Shown in pieces: positions 8,471-15,525 of a stretch of 64,000 bases of DNA. Below the pieces are notes generated by a model. The model made no database searches. It had not been told where the DNA came from and saw nothing but the letters and a program-made list of their open reading frames with translations. This stretch comes from Anaerococcus prevotii DSM 20548 (lineage in GTDB: Bacteria > Bacillota > Clostridia > Tissierellales > Peptoniphilaceae): assembly GCF_000024105.1 (NCBI RefSeq), contig NC_013171.1:926501-990500 (forward strand). The letters run 5' to 3'. Position 1 is the first letter of the stretch. Every line of letters starts with the position of its first letter. A program made the translations under genes and the position numbers.

Positions 8471-9220
8471 ATGGGAAGTGTAAAAGCAATGATTGACTAT
8501 GCAAAGAGTAGATGGCATGTGCCAGAATATGTAATGGGCGGAGGAAGAATCGGAAAGGAAGCAAGCTACAACAGTGCTACAGACGACTGTTCATCTTTTG
8601 TTTATAAGTCTCTCAAGAAAGGTGGATTTATACCTGAGACAACATGGAATGGATCCACAGAAGACTTATTCAGATTAGCGAGAGAAGGCAAGTATCTTAA
8701 AGAAATCTCTTACGATGAAGTAAGAGAAGGAGATATCTTTGTAAAAGGTGTAGAAGGCGGAAGTGGTGGAGAGTATGGCCATACTGGTATTTTCTTAAGA
8801 AAAGGGGAGATCATCCACTGTAACGCTGGACTTAACTGGACAGTAACAACTAACAATGAGAATGAAGGGTATTGGTACTATCTAGATGATTCTTACTATC
8901 CTGTAAGGTACTTTAGACCTATAGGAGCAGTAGAAGAATCTAATCCTAAAAATAAAAACACTTCATCTACTAAATGGAATAAGGTTAAAGATGAAGATTG
9001 GCATGGTCTAACTACTACCGTATGTAATGTGAGGGCATATCCAAGTACGGATGCACCAATAGTGGCACAGTACGGAGCGTGGGAAAATATCTACTATGAT
9101 TCAGTTTATGAAGAAAACGGCTGTAGATGGATCTCATATATAGGCAATGATTCAGGTAAAAGACGTTATGTAGCTTATAGATATACTAGTGGAGATACTA
9201 CTCCATGGATTCTTTTTTAG
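8471..9220 (+). CDS. Endolysin: NlpC/P60-type peptidase with SH3 wall-binding domain
   Basis: The 249-aa enzyme should cut host peptidoglycan at lysis. Residues ~1-135 form a papain-like amidase/endopeptidase domain, with nucleophile C40 in DDCSSF, base H104 in GHTGIF and a third polar residue at H116 or N118 (HCNAG). After a linker (~145-160, NPKNKNTSS), residues ~165-245 form an SH3-type cell-wall-binding domain (CNVRAYPS..., RWISYIG, RYVAYR). It has no signal peptide, so export depends on the holin. The ribosome site AAGGAGG lies 5 nt before ATG. A weak hairpin with a GGGCTAG/TTAGTCC stem (8359-8378) lies upstream. Confidence 0.85.
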   Translation: MGSVKAMIDYAKSRWHVPEYVMGGGRIGKEASYNSATDDCSSFVYKSLKKGGFIPETTWNGSTEDLFRLAREGKYLKEISYDEVREGDIFVKGVEGGSGGEYGHTGIFLRKGEIIHCNAGLNWTVTTNNENEGYWYYLDDSYYPVRYFRPIGAVEESNPKNKNTSSTKWNKVKDEDWHGLTTTVCNVRAYPSTDAPIVAQYGAWENIYYDSVYEENGCRWISYIGNDSGKRRYVAYRYTSGDTTPWILF

Positions 9221-9229
9221 GAGGTAAAA

Positions 9230-9436
9230 ATGATTTTTAAAAATGATAAAGTTTATGATACTTTAAAAACTATATCTTTGATAGCTATACCAGTAAGCAC
9301 TTTTATAGTTGCTATACTGGGGGCTTATAACTATGGGAACCTGGAAAGAGTTACTGCGGTACTAGCAGCAGTTAATACGCTTTTGGGATCTCTAGTCAAG
9401 ATATCAAGTGCAAAATACAACAAAGAAAATAATTAG
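9230..9436 (+). CDS. Phage holin
   Basis: This 68-aa protein has two hydrophobic segments, residues ~14-33 (LIAIPVSTFIVAILGAYNYG) and ~40-57 (TAVLAAVNTLLGSLVKI), and a charged C-terminus (KYNKENN). This is the standard small holin layout. It lies 9 nt after the endolysin with GGAGG before the ATG. It would permeabilise the membrane to release the endolysin. It is the last gene of the late operon before the strong terminator at 9522. Confidence 0.85.
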   Translation: MIFKNDKVYDTLKTISLIAIPVSTFIVAILGAYNYGNLERVTAVLAAVNTLLGSLVKISSAKYNKENN

Positions 9437-9521
9437 GAAAAGAATCAAAATATTAACAAGGCAAGTAAAAAATCTACCTCGATAATTAAGAAGGGATAAA
9501 TATTCTCCGTGATCTCTTGTC

Positions 9522-9554
9522 GTCCCACCTTTGGTAGAGGGTGGGGCTTTTTTT
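9522..9554 (+). terminator. Late-operon terminator of the prophage
   Basis: The stem CCCACC/GGTGGG (extended by G-C and T-G pairs outside) is followed by seven T. It comes 85 nt after the holin and separates the late genes from the accessory tail end. Confidence 0.85.
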
Positions 9555-9568
9555 GTGCTTATGTTTAC

Positions 9569-9643
9569 TTGAAAAAGAGTTAGCATTAGAATAAAATAAA
9601 TATGAAGGCAATACCTATGGCCACCCGTGCGGTGGTCTTTTTT
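9569..9643 (+). promoter_or_regulatory. Cassette copy 1: promoter plus short leader ending in a terminator
   Basis: TTGAAA (9569-9574), a 17-nt spacer and TAAAAT (9592-9597) are followed within ~20 nt by a hairpin GGCCACC/GGTGGTC (9619-9637) and six T. Positions 9572-9615 match 38 of 44 bases with 10180-10223. The predicted transcript is only ~40 nt, so this is either a tiny RNA or an attenuated leader in front of the 27-aa peptide at 9709. Confidence 0.6.
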
Positions 9644-9708
9644 GTGTATAGATTTATGGTATAGTAGTTAAGAAAACAACATGGTTTTTCGTTCGAGAAG
9701 GGATTAAT

Positions 9709-9792
9709 GTGGACGTTGTTAAAATATTAGAAATAATTATTTTAGTAATGACAGTTATAAAGCTCGCTTTAGAGATTAAAAAGATTAAGTAA
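9709..9792 (+). CDS. 27-aa hydrophobic peptide A (possible toxin-like peptide)
   Basis: GTG 9709 begins MDVVKILEIIILVMTVIKL, then a basic end LEIKKIK. The product is one membrane helix with a lysine tail, the form of type I toxin or holin-like peptides. GAAGGG at 9697-9702 lies 6 nt before the start, and an extended -10 (TGGTATAGT) lies near 9657-9665. An overlapping 8-codon ORF from ATG 9681 stops at 9707. Downstream, 9846-9863 carries CGCCTCCTT, a perfect anti-Shine-Dalgarno stretch that might fold back on a ribosome site. Function is inferred from form only. Confidence 0.5.
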   Translation: MDVVKILEIIILVMTVIKLALEIKKIK

Positions 9793-9907
9793 CATTTCTG
9801 TTGTCTAAACCAGTGATTTTAAAGTTTTTGTATGATTGGGTAACTCGTCGCCTCCTTAAAAGAAAAATAAATTGAACTTAAAGAATTAATAGTTGTCTTT
9901 AATTTCA

Positions 9908-9936
9908 TTTACTTTTACCATAAATTGTGGTAGAAT
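9908..9936 (+). promoter_or_regulatory. Promoter of candidate prophage small RNA
   Basis: TTTACT (9908-9913), a 17-nt spacer and TAGAAT (9931-9936) form a clear promoter. An inverted repeat ATTGTGG (9924-9930) / CCACAAT (9955-9961) brackets the -10 and start point and could be an operator. Confidence 0.6.
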
Positions 9937-9942
9937 GTAGTT

Positions 9943-10115
9943 GACAACAGATATCCACAATATCCTGTTAAGAGAATAAGCGAAAACGAGTATAGCTTAT
10001 TGATGAATAGAGAATTAACGTCCCTCTAACCTCATCTTAATCTCGACCTCGGTTTAAACCCACTCAAGCAAAGGGAGAGTCTCAACCGCTCTCCTTTTTG
10101 CTTGCTTTTTTATTT
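9943..10115 (+). ncRNA. Candidate free-standing prophage small RNA
   Basis: The stretch 9793-10170 holds no credible ORF; the longest reading from an ATG here is 8 codons. Yet it has a promoter at 9908 and a strong terminator at 10065-10104 (15/16-bp stem CAAGCAAA...GAG / CTCTCC...GCTTG, then T-rich). Between them, AATAAGC and GCTTATT form a perfect hairpin, flanked by GTTAA/TTAAC. A single-stranded part around 10020-10050 has three C-rich motifs (CCCTC, ACCTC, ACCTC) able to pair with ribosome sites. It lies between peptides A and B, so a role in silencing them is possible. Confidence 0.5.
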
Positions 10116-10176
10116 TTATCTTTCTTTAAAGGCATATAAACGGACATGTTATATATGAGAATGTAAGATAACCTAC

Positions 10177-10254
10177 TTTAAAAAGAGTTAGAATTAGTAT
10201 ATAATAGTTATAAAGGCAATACCATTAGGCTACCCAATATCGGGTAGCTTTTTT
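10177..10254 (+). promoter_or_regulatory. Cassette copy 2: promoter plus short leader ending in a terminator
   Basis: A weak TTTAAA (10177-10182), 17 nt and a perfect TATAAT (10200-10205) precede the shared GGCAATACC and a hairpin GCTACCC/GGGTAGC (10229-10248) with six T. The hairpin sequence differs from copy 1 while the architecture is kept. It lies 72 nt upstream of peptide B. Confidence 0.6.
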
Positions 10255-10273
10255 GTATTTATTTTGAAAAATA

Positions 10274-10302
10274 TTGACATATTATACTATCGATAGTATA
10301 AT
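10274..10302 (+). promoter_or_regulatory. Promoter of peptide B with palindromic operator
   Basis: TTGACA (10274-10279) and TATAAT (10297-10302) are both consensus with a 17-nt spacer. Positions 10281-10302 are a perfect 22-bp palindrome (half-site ATTATACTAT, centre CG) that covers the -10 box, which suggests a dimeric repressor site. Confidence 0.75.
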
Positions 10303-10326
10303 ATAAGTATAGAAAGGAGGTAAGCA

Positions 10327-10422
10327 ATGGATATTATAGAAAAAATAATAAGCCTTGCAACTGCGATAGTAACACTGACAACAGCTATCATACAGTACAA
10401 GGCTAGCAAGAAGGATAAATAA
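10327..10422 (+). CDS. 31-aa hydrophobic peptide B (possible toxin-like peptide)
   Basis: ATG 10327 follows GGAGG (10316-10320) by 6 nt and a consensus promoter. The peptide has one membrane segment (IIEKIISLATAIVTLTTAII) and a basic end QYKASKKDK. The stop codon lies inside a perfect hairpin (AAGGATAA/TTATCCTT, 10411-10430), followed by a CCCC/GGGG hairpin at 10432-10443. A strong promoter, a strong ribosome site and a palindromic operator for so small a peptide argue that it is real and tightly controlled. Toxin-like function is inference. Confidence 0.6.
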   Translation: MDIIEKIISLATAIVTLTTAIIQYKASKKDK

Positions 10423-10479
10423 TTATCCTTCCCCCTTATGGGGTCAATACTATAATACTTTATCCATTGTTAAAAGTAA

Positions 10480-10566
10480 ATGACTATAAGAGTTATAACA
10501 TTGATTATATCGATAATCGCATTAATAATATCTTTGATGGCTTACAGAAATTCTAAAAAAAGGTAG
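10480..10566 (+). CDS. 28-aa hydrophobic peptide C
   Basis: ATG 10480 encodes MTIRVITLIISIIALIISLM then AYRNSKKR: again one membrane helix with a basic end. No good ribosome site is visible, but a TATAAT at 10451-10456 lies upstream. The stop overlaps the ribosome-site region of the next gene at 10574, suggesting shared translation. A competing TTG-started frame from 10467 runs to the same area but encodes an unremarkable polar peptide. Confidence 0.45.
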   Translation: MTIRVITLIISIIALIISLMAYRNSKKR

Positions 10567-10573
10567 AGGGAAA

Positions 10574-10756
10574 ATGAATAAAAATAGTGGACAAACACGA
10601 GCAAATAAAAAATGGCAAGATAAAAATAGAGAATATACAAGATATTTAAACGCTAGAAGTGCAGCCAGAGGATTTATAAGAAATAGGGCTACTTTAGAAG
10701 ATTTAGAAGAGCTAAAAAATATGATAGAAGAGAAAGAAAAAGACCTAAATAAATAG
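10574..10756 (+). CDS. 60-aa basic helical protein of prophages
   Basis: The protein starts MNKNSGQTRANKKWQDKNRE, has a basic first half (YLNARSAARGFIRNRATL) and an acidic-basic helix at the end (EDLEELKNMIEEKEKDLNK). Similar small proteins with a NREY...RSxAR...ATxEDLEEL pattern are familiar from Firmicute prophages and plasmids, but I know of no assigned function. AGAGGG lies upstream of the ATG. It could bind nucleic acid, or be a partner of the adjacent peptides. Confidence 0.6.
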   Translation: MNKNSGQTRANKKWQDKNREYTRYLNARSAARGFIRNRATLEDLEELKNMIEEKEKDLNK

Positions 10757-10781
10757 TATAATGATAATAATGGGTTATCCT

Positions 10782-10811
10782 AGACCGTCTATTGAAGGGC
10801 GGTCTTTTTTT
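10782..10811 (+). terminator. Terminator after 60-aa protein
   Basis: AGACCGTC/GGCGGTCT stem (one T-G pair) followed by T. A TATAAT at 10757-10762 and GGGTTATCC before the stem give it some likeness to the two cassettes, but no -35 box is present. Confidence 0.8.
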
Positions 10812-10978
10812 GTTACGAAATTGAATCCGATATAAAATTATCGTCGGTTAATCGTCGGAATACGTAGGGATATTTTTAAAAAACTGCCAAAATTTGAATT
10901 TATAATCAGAATTTTATCACTATAATCGAAAATATCATAAAAGTCTCTATTTATAATTTAAATTAGTATACCTATAGT

Positions 10979-11137
10979 ATGCCTAAAGATATAAAGTCGC
11001 TTATATCGCAAAATAGAGCCTATACTAGTGATTGCAAGGGGTACATTCATATAAGTAAAGATAGAGCTAAGGAATGGACGGAAATAAATTTAGAAGCCGA
11101 AGACTATATGAAGATTTTCGGAAAGGTAGATGAATAA
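10979..11137 (+). CDS. 52-aa ORF near prophage end, unknown
   Basis: ATG 10979 opens MPKDIKSLISQNRAYTSDC and ends YMKIFGKVDE, 52 codons before TAA, with a hairpin terminator 15 nt later. No Shine-Dalgarno is visible and I recognise no family, so this may be a remnant. Upstream, 10812-10978 has short repeats (ATCGTCGG twice at 12-nt spacing near 10839-10858; TGTTACGAAA at 10811 and again at 11201) but no gene. Confidence 0.4.
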   Translation: MPKDIKSLISQNRAYTSDCKGYIHISKDRAKEWTEINLEAEDYMKIFGKVDE

Positions 11138-11152
11138 TTATAAGCAAAGTAA

Positions 11153-11180
11153 AAGAGGCTCTCGAAGCCTCTTATTTTTT
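11153..11180. terminator. Bidirectional terminator between prophage ORF and tmRNA
   Basis: AAGAGGCT/AGCCTCTT stem with T-runs on both strands. It can end the 52-aa ORF transcript on the + strand and read-through from ssrA on the minus strand. Confidence 0.7.
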
Positions 11181-11221
11181 TAAAAAATATTTCTATAACT
11201 TGTTACGAAACTTGTTACGAT

Positions 11222-11300
11222 AGTTTGATGTTTCTTGACGTTTTTTGATTTTCGAACTTCTACAAAACAGTGATTTGAAGCCTTTTGACGTCTCTTGATT
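11222..11300 (+). repeat. Two ~30-bp direct repeats beside the tmRNA 3' end
   Basis: TTGACGTTTTTTGATT (11235-11250) and TTGACGTCTCTTGATT (11285-11300) are 50 bp apart. Similarity extends upstream (AGTTTGATGTTTC against TGATTTGAAGCCTT). Paired repeats at this place, a few bases from the presumed crossover site, resemble arm-type integrase or excisionase sites. Confidence 0.5.
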
Positions 11301-11304
11301 TATA

Positions 11305-11345
11305 TGGTGGAGGTGAAGGGATTTGAACCCTTGTCCGCGGAAGAT
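11305..11345. other. Probable prophage attachment site in ssrA 3' end
   Basis: Phage genes end just left of the tmRNA 3' terminus and host genes begin on the other side. tmRNA 3' ends are a well-known integration target, and the acceptor-arm/T-arm part would be the duplicated core. The other att site and the integrase would lie left of the window, so the exact limits cannot be set here. Confidence 0.5.
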
Positions 11346-11659
11346 TTCTCCATAGCATCTACAAGCTTAGTAAGATTTATAATTTTGCATAAAGAATAAA
11401 AACCTTACAAAAAATCCTTATGCTAGCTTCATGATACTAATTGTATGGCAAAGCTTACATACAACAGTTGTCGCTAAATTATGAAACAAATATCAGGCTT
11501 GCGACGAGCTCGATATTTATTGCTTGCCTTAAATTAGGCAGCTAGTGCGAAGTTTGCTTCGCTATTGTTGTTTGCGTTTATATTTAATTGCCAATTTACG
11601 TTTTAGCATACGACTTGCAACCATGGGATCGTCGACCACGTCGAAACCAAGTCACCCCC
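11305..11659 (-). ncRNA. ssrA: Transfer-messenger RNA (tmRNA)
   Basis: Read on the minus strand, the RNA begins GGGGGTGACTTGGTTTCGAC and ends with a tRNA-like arm GGGTTCAAATCCC...CACCTCCACCA with encoded CCA. The tag reading frame lies at 11575-11534: ANNNSEANFALAA followed by TAA. tmRNA rescues stalled ribosomes and adds this degradation tag. Length (355 nt) is normal. The gene is intact even though the prophage abuts its 3' end, as expected if the phage restores the terminal bases. Confidence 0.97.
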
Positions 11660-11668
11660 GTTCAATTA

Positions 11669-11696
11669 ATTATACTTTTAAAGTTTTACTTGTCAA
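11669..11696 (-). promoter_or_regulatory. ssrA promoter
   Basis: On the minus strand TTGACA (11696-11691), a 16-nt spacer and TATAAT (11674-11669) are both consensus, ~10 nt before the RNA 5' end. This fits a strongly expressed stable RNA. Confidence 0.9.
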
Positions 11697-11830
11697 AAGA
11701 TAGGATGTTAGTTAAAATATAAGTGAGAAAAGGTTTTTTTCTTTAGTTTAATTTTTATGCATTAGATATATATATTTTTATACAATGGGTATATATAGAA
11801 GGAGATAAATTTTCTTATCAAGGAGGAAAT

Positions 11831-12964
11831 ATGAGAAATTCTAACAAGATTTGCGCCATGCTTTTAGCAGGAGGACAAGGTTCTAGACTAAAAGCTTTAA
11901 CAAGAGAGATGGCAAAGCCAGTTGTACCTTTTGGCGGAAAGTACAAAATTATAGATTTTGCCCTAAGCAACTCCACAAATTCAGACATTAAAGATATAGG
12001 TGTGCTTACCCAATACAAGCCACAATTACTTAACCAACACTTGGGAATAGGTGCTCCATGGGACTATGATAGAAATTTCGGAGGGCTAAGGATACTCACA
12101 CCATATTACACCGAAGAAGGCGGTAGATGGTTTGAAGGTACAGCCTCTGCTATATATGAAAATATTAATTATCTGGATGAGGTTAATCCTGAGTATGTTC
12201 TGATTCTTTCAGGAGACCATATATATAAAATGGACTACAGAGAGCTTTTAGATGTTCATAAGAAAAATGGAGCGGATGCGACAATCGCTGTTATGGAAGT
12301 TGATTGGGATGAAGCTTCAAGGTTTGGTATTATGAATACCAATGATGAAGATAGGATTGTTGAATTTGAGGAGAAACCAGAAAATCCAAAATCAAATCTA
12401 GCTTCAATGGGAATTTATATATTCAATTGGCAAGTATTAAGAAGAGAATTAATCGAAGATAGCAAAAATAAAGACTCCTCTAATGATTTCGGTAAGGATA
12501 TTATTCCTAAAATGCTTGATGAAGGTTTAAATCTTTACGTTTATAAATTTGATGGATATTGGAAAGATGTAGGAACTGTAAGGAGCTTCTGGCAAGCAAA
12601 CCTAGATCTTATAGATCCTGAAAACGAGTTAGATATTTATGACGAAAACTGGAAGATTTATACAGCTTCCCTTAACTTACCTCCTCACAGAATAGGAAAA
12701 ACTGGACAGCTTAGCGATTCTTTAGTTAATGAGGCTTGTGTTATCGATGGTAAGGTAAGTAATTCGGTATTATTCTCAAGTGTAGAAGTAGAAGAAGGTG
12801 CTGAAGTTTATAACTCTGTATTACTAAACGGGGTTAAAGTAAAAAGCGGTGCCAAGATTTATAATTGTGTAGTCGCATCTGATATGACAATAACCGATAG
12901 TATTGGCAAGGAAGATGATGGAAAAGTATATCTTGTAAGCAAGGAAGGAATTGAGGAGGAATAA
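11831..12964 (+). CDS. glgC: Glucose-1-phosphate adenylyltransferase, catalytic subunit
   Basis: This 377-aa enzyme makes ADP-glucose from glucose-1-phosphate and ATP, the committed step of glycogen synthesis. The nucleotidyl-transfer motif GGQGSRL (14-20), the K29 segment [21 protein letters not shown] (~127-136), the FEEKP sugar-phosphate motif (~189-193) and a C-terminal left-handed helix region (~285-360) are all present. AAGGAGG lies 5 nt before ATG. It is the first gene of the glg operon and overlaps nothing downstream (1 nt to glgD). In Firmicutes GlgC pairs with GlgD, encoded next. Confidence 0.97.
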   Translation: MRNSNKICAMLLAGGQGSRLKALTREMAKPVVPFGGKYKIIDFALSNSTNSDIKDIGVLTQYKPQLLNQHLGIGAPWDYDRNFGGLRILTPYYTEEGGRWFEGTASAIYENINYLDEVNPEYVLILSGDHIYKMDYRELLDVHKKNGADATIAVMEVDWDEASRFGIMNTNDEDRIVEFEEKPENPKSNLASMGIYIFNWQVLRRELIEDSKNKDSSNDFGKDIIPKMLDEGLNLYVYKFDGYWKDVGTVRSFWQANLDLIDPENELDIYDENWKIYTASLNLPPHRIGKTGQLSDSLVNEACVIDGKVSNSVLFSSVEVEEGAEVYNSVLLNGVKVKSGAKIYNCVVASDMTITDSIGKEDDGKVYLVSKEGIEEE

Positions 12965-12965
12965 T

Positions 12966-14090
12966 ATGCCAAATATTGTAGCTTTAATATATAGTTCAGA
13001 ATTTAAAGAGAGAAATTATGGTGTATTGTGTAAACATAGGCCAGACTATATGCTTCCTTTTGGTGGTAGATATAGAATAATAGACTTTGCTCTATCAAAC
13101 ATAGCTAACCATGATATTTCAAGAGTGGTTTTGTATGCGGACAGGATGATTAGATCAACACTCGATCATATCGGTAATGGAAAAAGTTGGGAACTAAATA
13201 GGAGAAATGGTGGACTATTAATAAACTCTCCTTCATATAGTTCTAATGGAAATCTCAGCGAGATAGAGACATATTACGACACTATTAGATACTTTGAAGA
13301 TCATCCTTCTGATTATATTTACATTAAAAATCCAATGTATATCAATAAGGTAGACATAACTGATGCAAAGGAAACAATGGAATCAAATAACCTTGATTGT
13401 TTAATATTTTCTTCCAAAACTGTTGATAAGGACGGTTATTATCTTAATAGAAGAATTATCTCATCTGATGAAGAAGGAAAGCCTTGCTCTGTTGGTCTAA
13501 ATCTTGGAATGAGTGAAGATATTGATCTATTCCTTGGCTCAATTATGATAAAGAGAGATCTATTCTTAAGAATCTTAAGGACTGCAATGGAAAGAAATTC
13601 TCAAATGTCCTTACTTAACGCTATATTTTCTTTTGCTGGAGATGCCAATATAGATTTTTATAGACATAATAAGGAATTTGAAATAATATCTGATATTAAT
13701 TCCTTCTTCGAAGCGAACATGAAATTATTAAATAAAGAAGACTTCGATCAACTCTTCTACGAAGATGGATTAGTTTATACAAAATCAAAAGATGAACCTT
13801 CAACCTCCTATACTAAGGAATCTAATGTAAAGAATTCTCTAATTGCTAATGGTTCAATCATAAGAGGGGATGTAGAAAATTCAATCATATTCAGAGGTGT
13901 AGATATTGGTAAGGGTGCTACAATCAAGAACTCAATAATATTCCAGGATACTGTAATTTCTGATGGTGCAATTCTAAATTATGCTATCACAGATAAGAGG
14001 ACTTTTGTGGATAAGGATACTAGACTATTTGGTAATAGGTCTCATCCATTCGTGACATCAAAAGATGAACATTTAGAGAAAGGATTGTAA
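12966..14090 (+). CDS. glgD: GlgD, regulatory-type partner of GlgC
   Basis: The 374-aa protein is a GlgC paralogue (shared [17 protein letters not shown], residues ~27-43) but lacks the GGxGxRL phosphate loop: that position reads IYSSEFKERNYG. This is the known state of Firmicute GlgD, which forms a heteromer with GlgC and raises its activity. The C-terminal hexapeptide-like region (~280-350) is kept. I start it at ATG 12966, because GAGGAGGAA (12953-12961) lies just upstream; an in-frame extension to 12951 would cover this ribosome site. Confidence 0.93.
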   Translation: MPNIVALIYSSEFKERNYGVLCKHRPDYMLPFGGRYRIIDFALSNIANHDISRVVLYADRMIRSTLDHIGNGKSWELNRRNGGLLINSPSYSSNGNLSEIETYYDTIRYFEDHPSDYIYIKNPMYINKVDITDAKETMESNNLDCLIFSSKTVDKDGYYLNRRIISSDEEGKPCSVGLNLGMSEDIDLFLGSIMIKRDLFLRILRTAMERNSQMSLLNAIFSFAGDANIDFYRHNKEFEIISDINSFFEANMKLLNKEDFDQLFYEDGLVYTKSKDEPSTSYTKESNVKNSLIANGSIIRGDVENSIIFRGVDIGKGATIKNSIIFQDTVISDGAILNYAITDKRTFVDKDTRLFGNRSHPFVTSKDEHLEKGL

Positions 14091-14091
14091 T

Positions 14092-15525
14092 ATGAATATT
14101 CTTTTTCTTACTGGAGAAGCAGTTCCTTTTATAAAGACGGGAGGCCTTGCTGATGTAGCAGGGGCTCTCCCAAAGGAGCTTGTCAAAAAAGGCGTAGACT
14201 GTAGGGTTGTTCTTCCTTTGTATGGAGAAATAACTGACGAGTATAGGTCTAAGATGGAAAAGTTAACAGAATTTTACGTCGATCTTGATTGGAAACACCA
14301 ATATGCTGGAGTCTATCAGCTCAAATGGGATGGAGTCACTTTCTATTTCATTGATAACTTAGAATATTTTGATAGAAAAGGATGCTATGGTTTCGACGAT
14401 GATGCAGAGAGATTTATTTTCTTTTCCAAGGCATGTACCCTTTTAGGAAAAGAAATTAATTTTCATCCTGATATTATTCATTCTAATGATTGGCATACAG
14501 CCATGGTTAATGTTTTTGTAAATGATTTTAGAAGGGGAGATTCTTACTATGAAGATGTAAGGACTCTATTCACCATACATAACCTAAAATACCAGGGTGT
14601 GTTTGATTCAGAAAACCTCAGACTAGCTGGACTTGATGGATCATACTTTAACGAAAATGACCTTAAATTTTATGATGCTATTAACTTTATGAAAGGTGGT
14701 ATAATCCATTCTACAGCATTTAATACAGTATCTGAAAATTATGCAAGAGAAATCCAATACCCATTCTATGGTGAAGGTCTTGATGGAATTATTAGACAGT
14801 ATTCGTATAAACTCACAGGAATAGTAAATGGCATAGACTTTGATATTTGGGATCCTTCTACAGATGGATTAATAAGTCAAAATTATGACATTGGTTCTAT
14901 CAATGATAAGGTTAAAAATAAGTTAGACATTCAAAAGATGTATGGTCTACCTGAAAGAGAAGATGTCCCTTTGATAGGAATTTGTTCGAGACTGACTGAA
15001 ATGAAGGGACTTGACCTAGTAAGATACATTATGGATGAACTTCTTCAAGAAGACGTTCAATTTGTTGTCTTAGGAACAGGGGATTACACATATGAAGAGA
15101 TGTTTAAATACTTTGAGTGGAAATACCCTGATAAGCTTGCAGCTAGAATTTATTATAGTGGAGATGAAAGTCATAAGATTTATGCTGGAAGTGATTTTTA
15201 TCTAATGCCAAGTGTTTCAGAGCCATGCGGCATAAGTCAACTTATAGCTATGAGATATGGATCCTTGCCAATAGTAAGAGAGGCAGGGGGATTAAAGGAT
15301 ACGGTCATAGCCTATAACGAATATACAGGAGAAGGAACTGGATTTTCATTTGCGAATATAAATGCTCACGAACTTCTATTCTGTATTAAAGATGCTCTGA
15401 AAATATACAAAGAAGATAAAGAGGAGTTTAAGAAGCTCGTAGCTAATGCTATGGGTCAAAACAATGACTGGGAAAAGTCTTGTGAGAAATATTTAAATTT
15501 ATACAATGAAATTAAAGCAAACTAA
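14092..15525 (+). CDS. glgA: Glycogen synthase (ADP-glucose type, GT5)
   Basis: The 477-aa protein extends alpha-1,4-glucan from ADP-glucose. The nucleotide-binding loop KTGGLAD (15-21), the HSNDWHTAM segment (~129-137), TIHNLKYQG (~160-168), VNGIDFDIWDP (~243-253) and the C-terminal SEPCGISQLIAMRYG motif with its catalytic Glu (~376-390) are all intact. It lies 1 nt after glgD, with AGAAAGGA upstream of ATG. Its 3' end overlaps the next gene by 20 nt. Confidence 0.97.
   Translation: MNILFLTGEAVPFIKTGGLADVAGALPKELVKKGVDCRVVLPLYGEITDEYRSKMEKLTEFYVDLDWKHQYAGVYQLKWDGVTFYFIDNLEYFDRKGCYGFDDDAERFIFFSKACTLLGKEINFHPDIIHSNDWHTAMVNVFVNDFRRGDSYYEDVRTLFTIHNLKYQGVFDSENLRLAGLDGSYFNENDLKFYDAINFMKGGIIHSTAFNTVSENYAREIQYPFYGEGLDGIIRQYSYKLTGIVNGIDFDIWDPSTDGLISQNYDIGSINDKVKNKLDIQKMYGLPEREDVPLIGICSRLTEMKGLDLVRYIMDELLQEDVQFVVLGTGDYTYEEMFKYFEWKYPDKLAARIYYSGDESHKIYAGSDFYLMPSVSEPCGISQLIAMRYGSLPIVREAGGLKDTVIAYNEYTGEGTGFSFANINAHELLFCIKDALKIYKEDKEEFKKLVANAMGQNNDWEKSCEKYLNLYNEIKAN

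Noticed and set aside
9404-9586. 60-codon minus-strand frame near the late terminator
   Set aside because: It reads across the terminator hairpin and has no start signal; no family pattern.
9681-9707. 8-codon leader ORF MVFRSRRD before peptide A
   Set aside because: Too short to support; mentioned with peptide A only as possible coupling.
10467-10558. TTG-started frame overlapping peptide C
   Set aside because: Polar, featureless product; the ATG 10480 frame has the same membrane-helix-plus-basic-end form as peptides A and B.
10811-11220. TGTTACGA repeats as a CRISPR or iteron array
   Set aside because: Only three short copies at irregular spacing; no repeat-spacer structure anywhere in the window.
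11305-11345. Separate tRNA gene at the prophage end
   Set aside because: The T-arm and CCA belong to the tmRNA; no anticodon arm or other tRNA arms are present.
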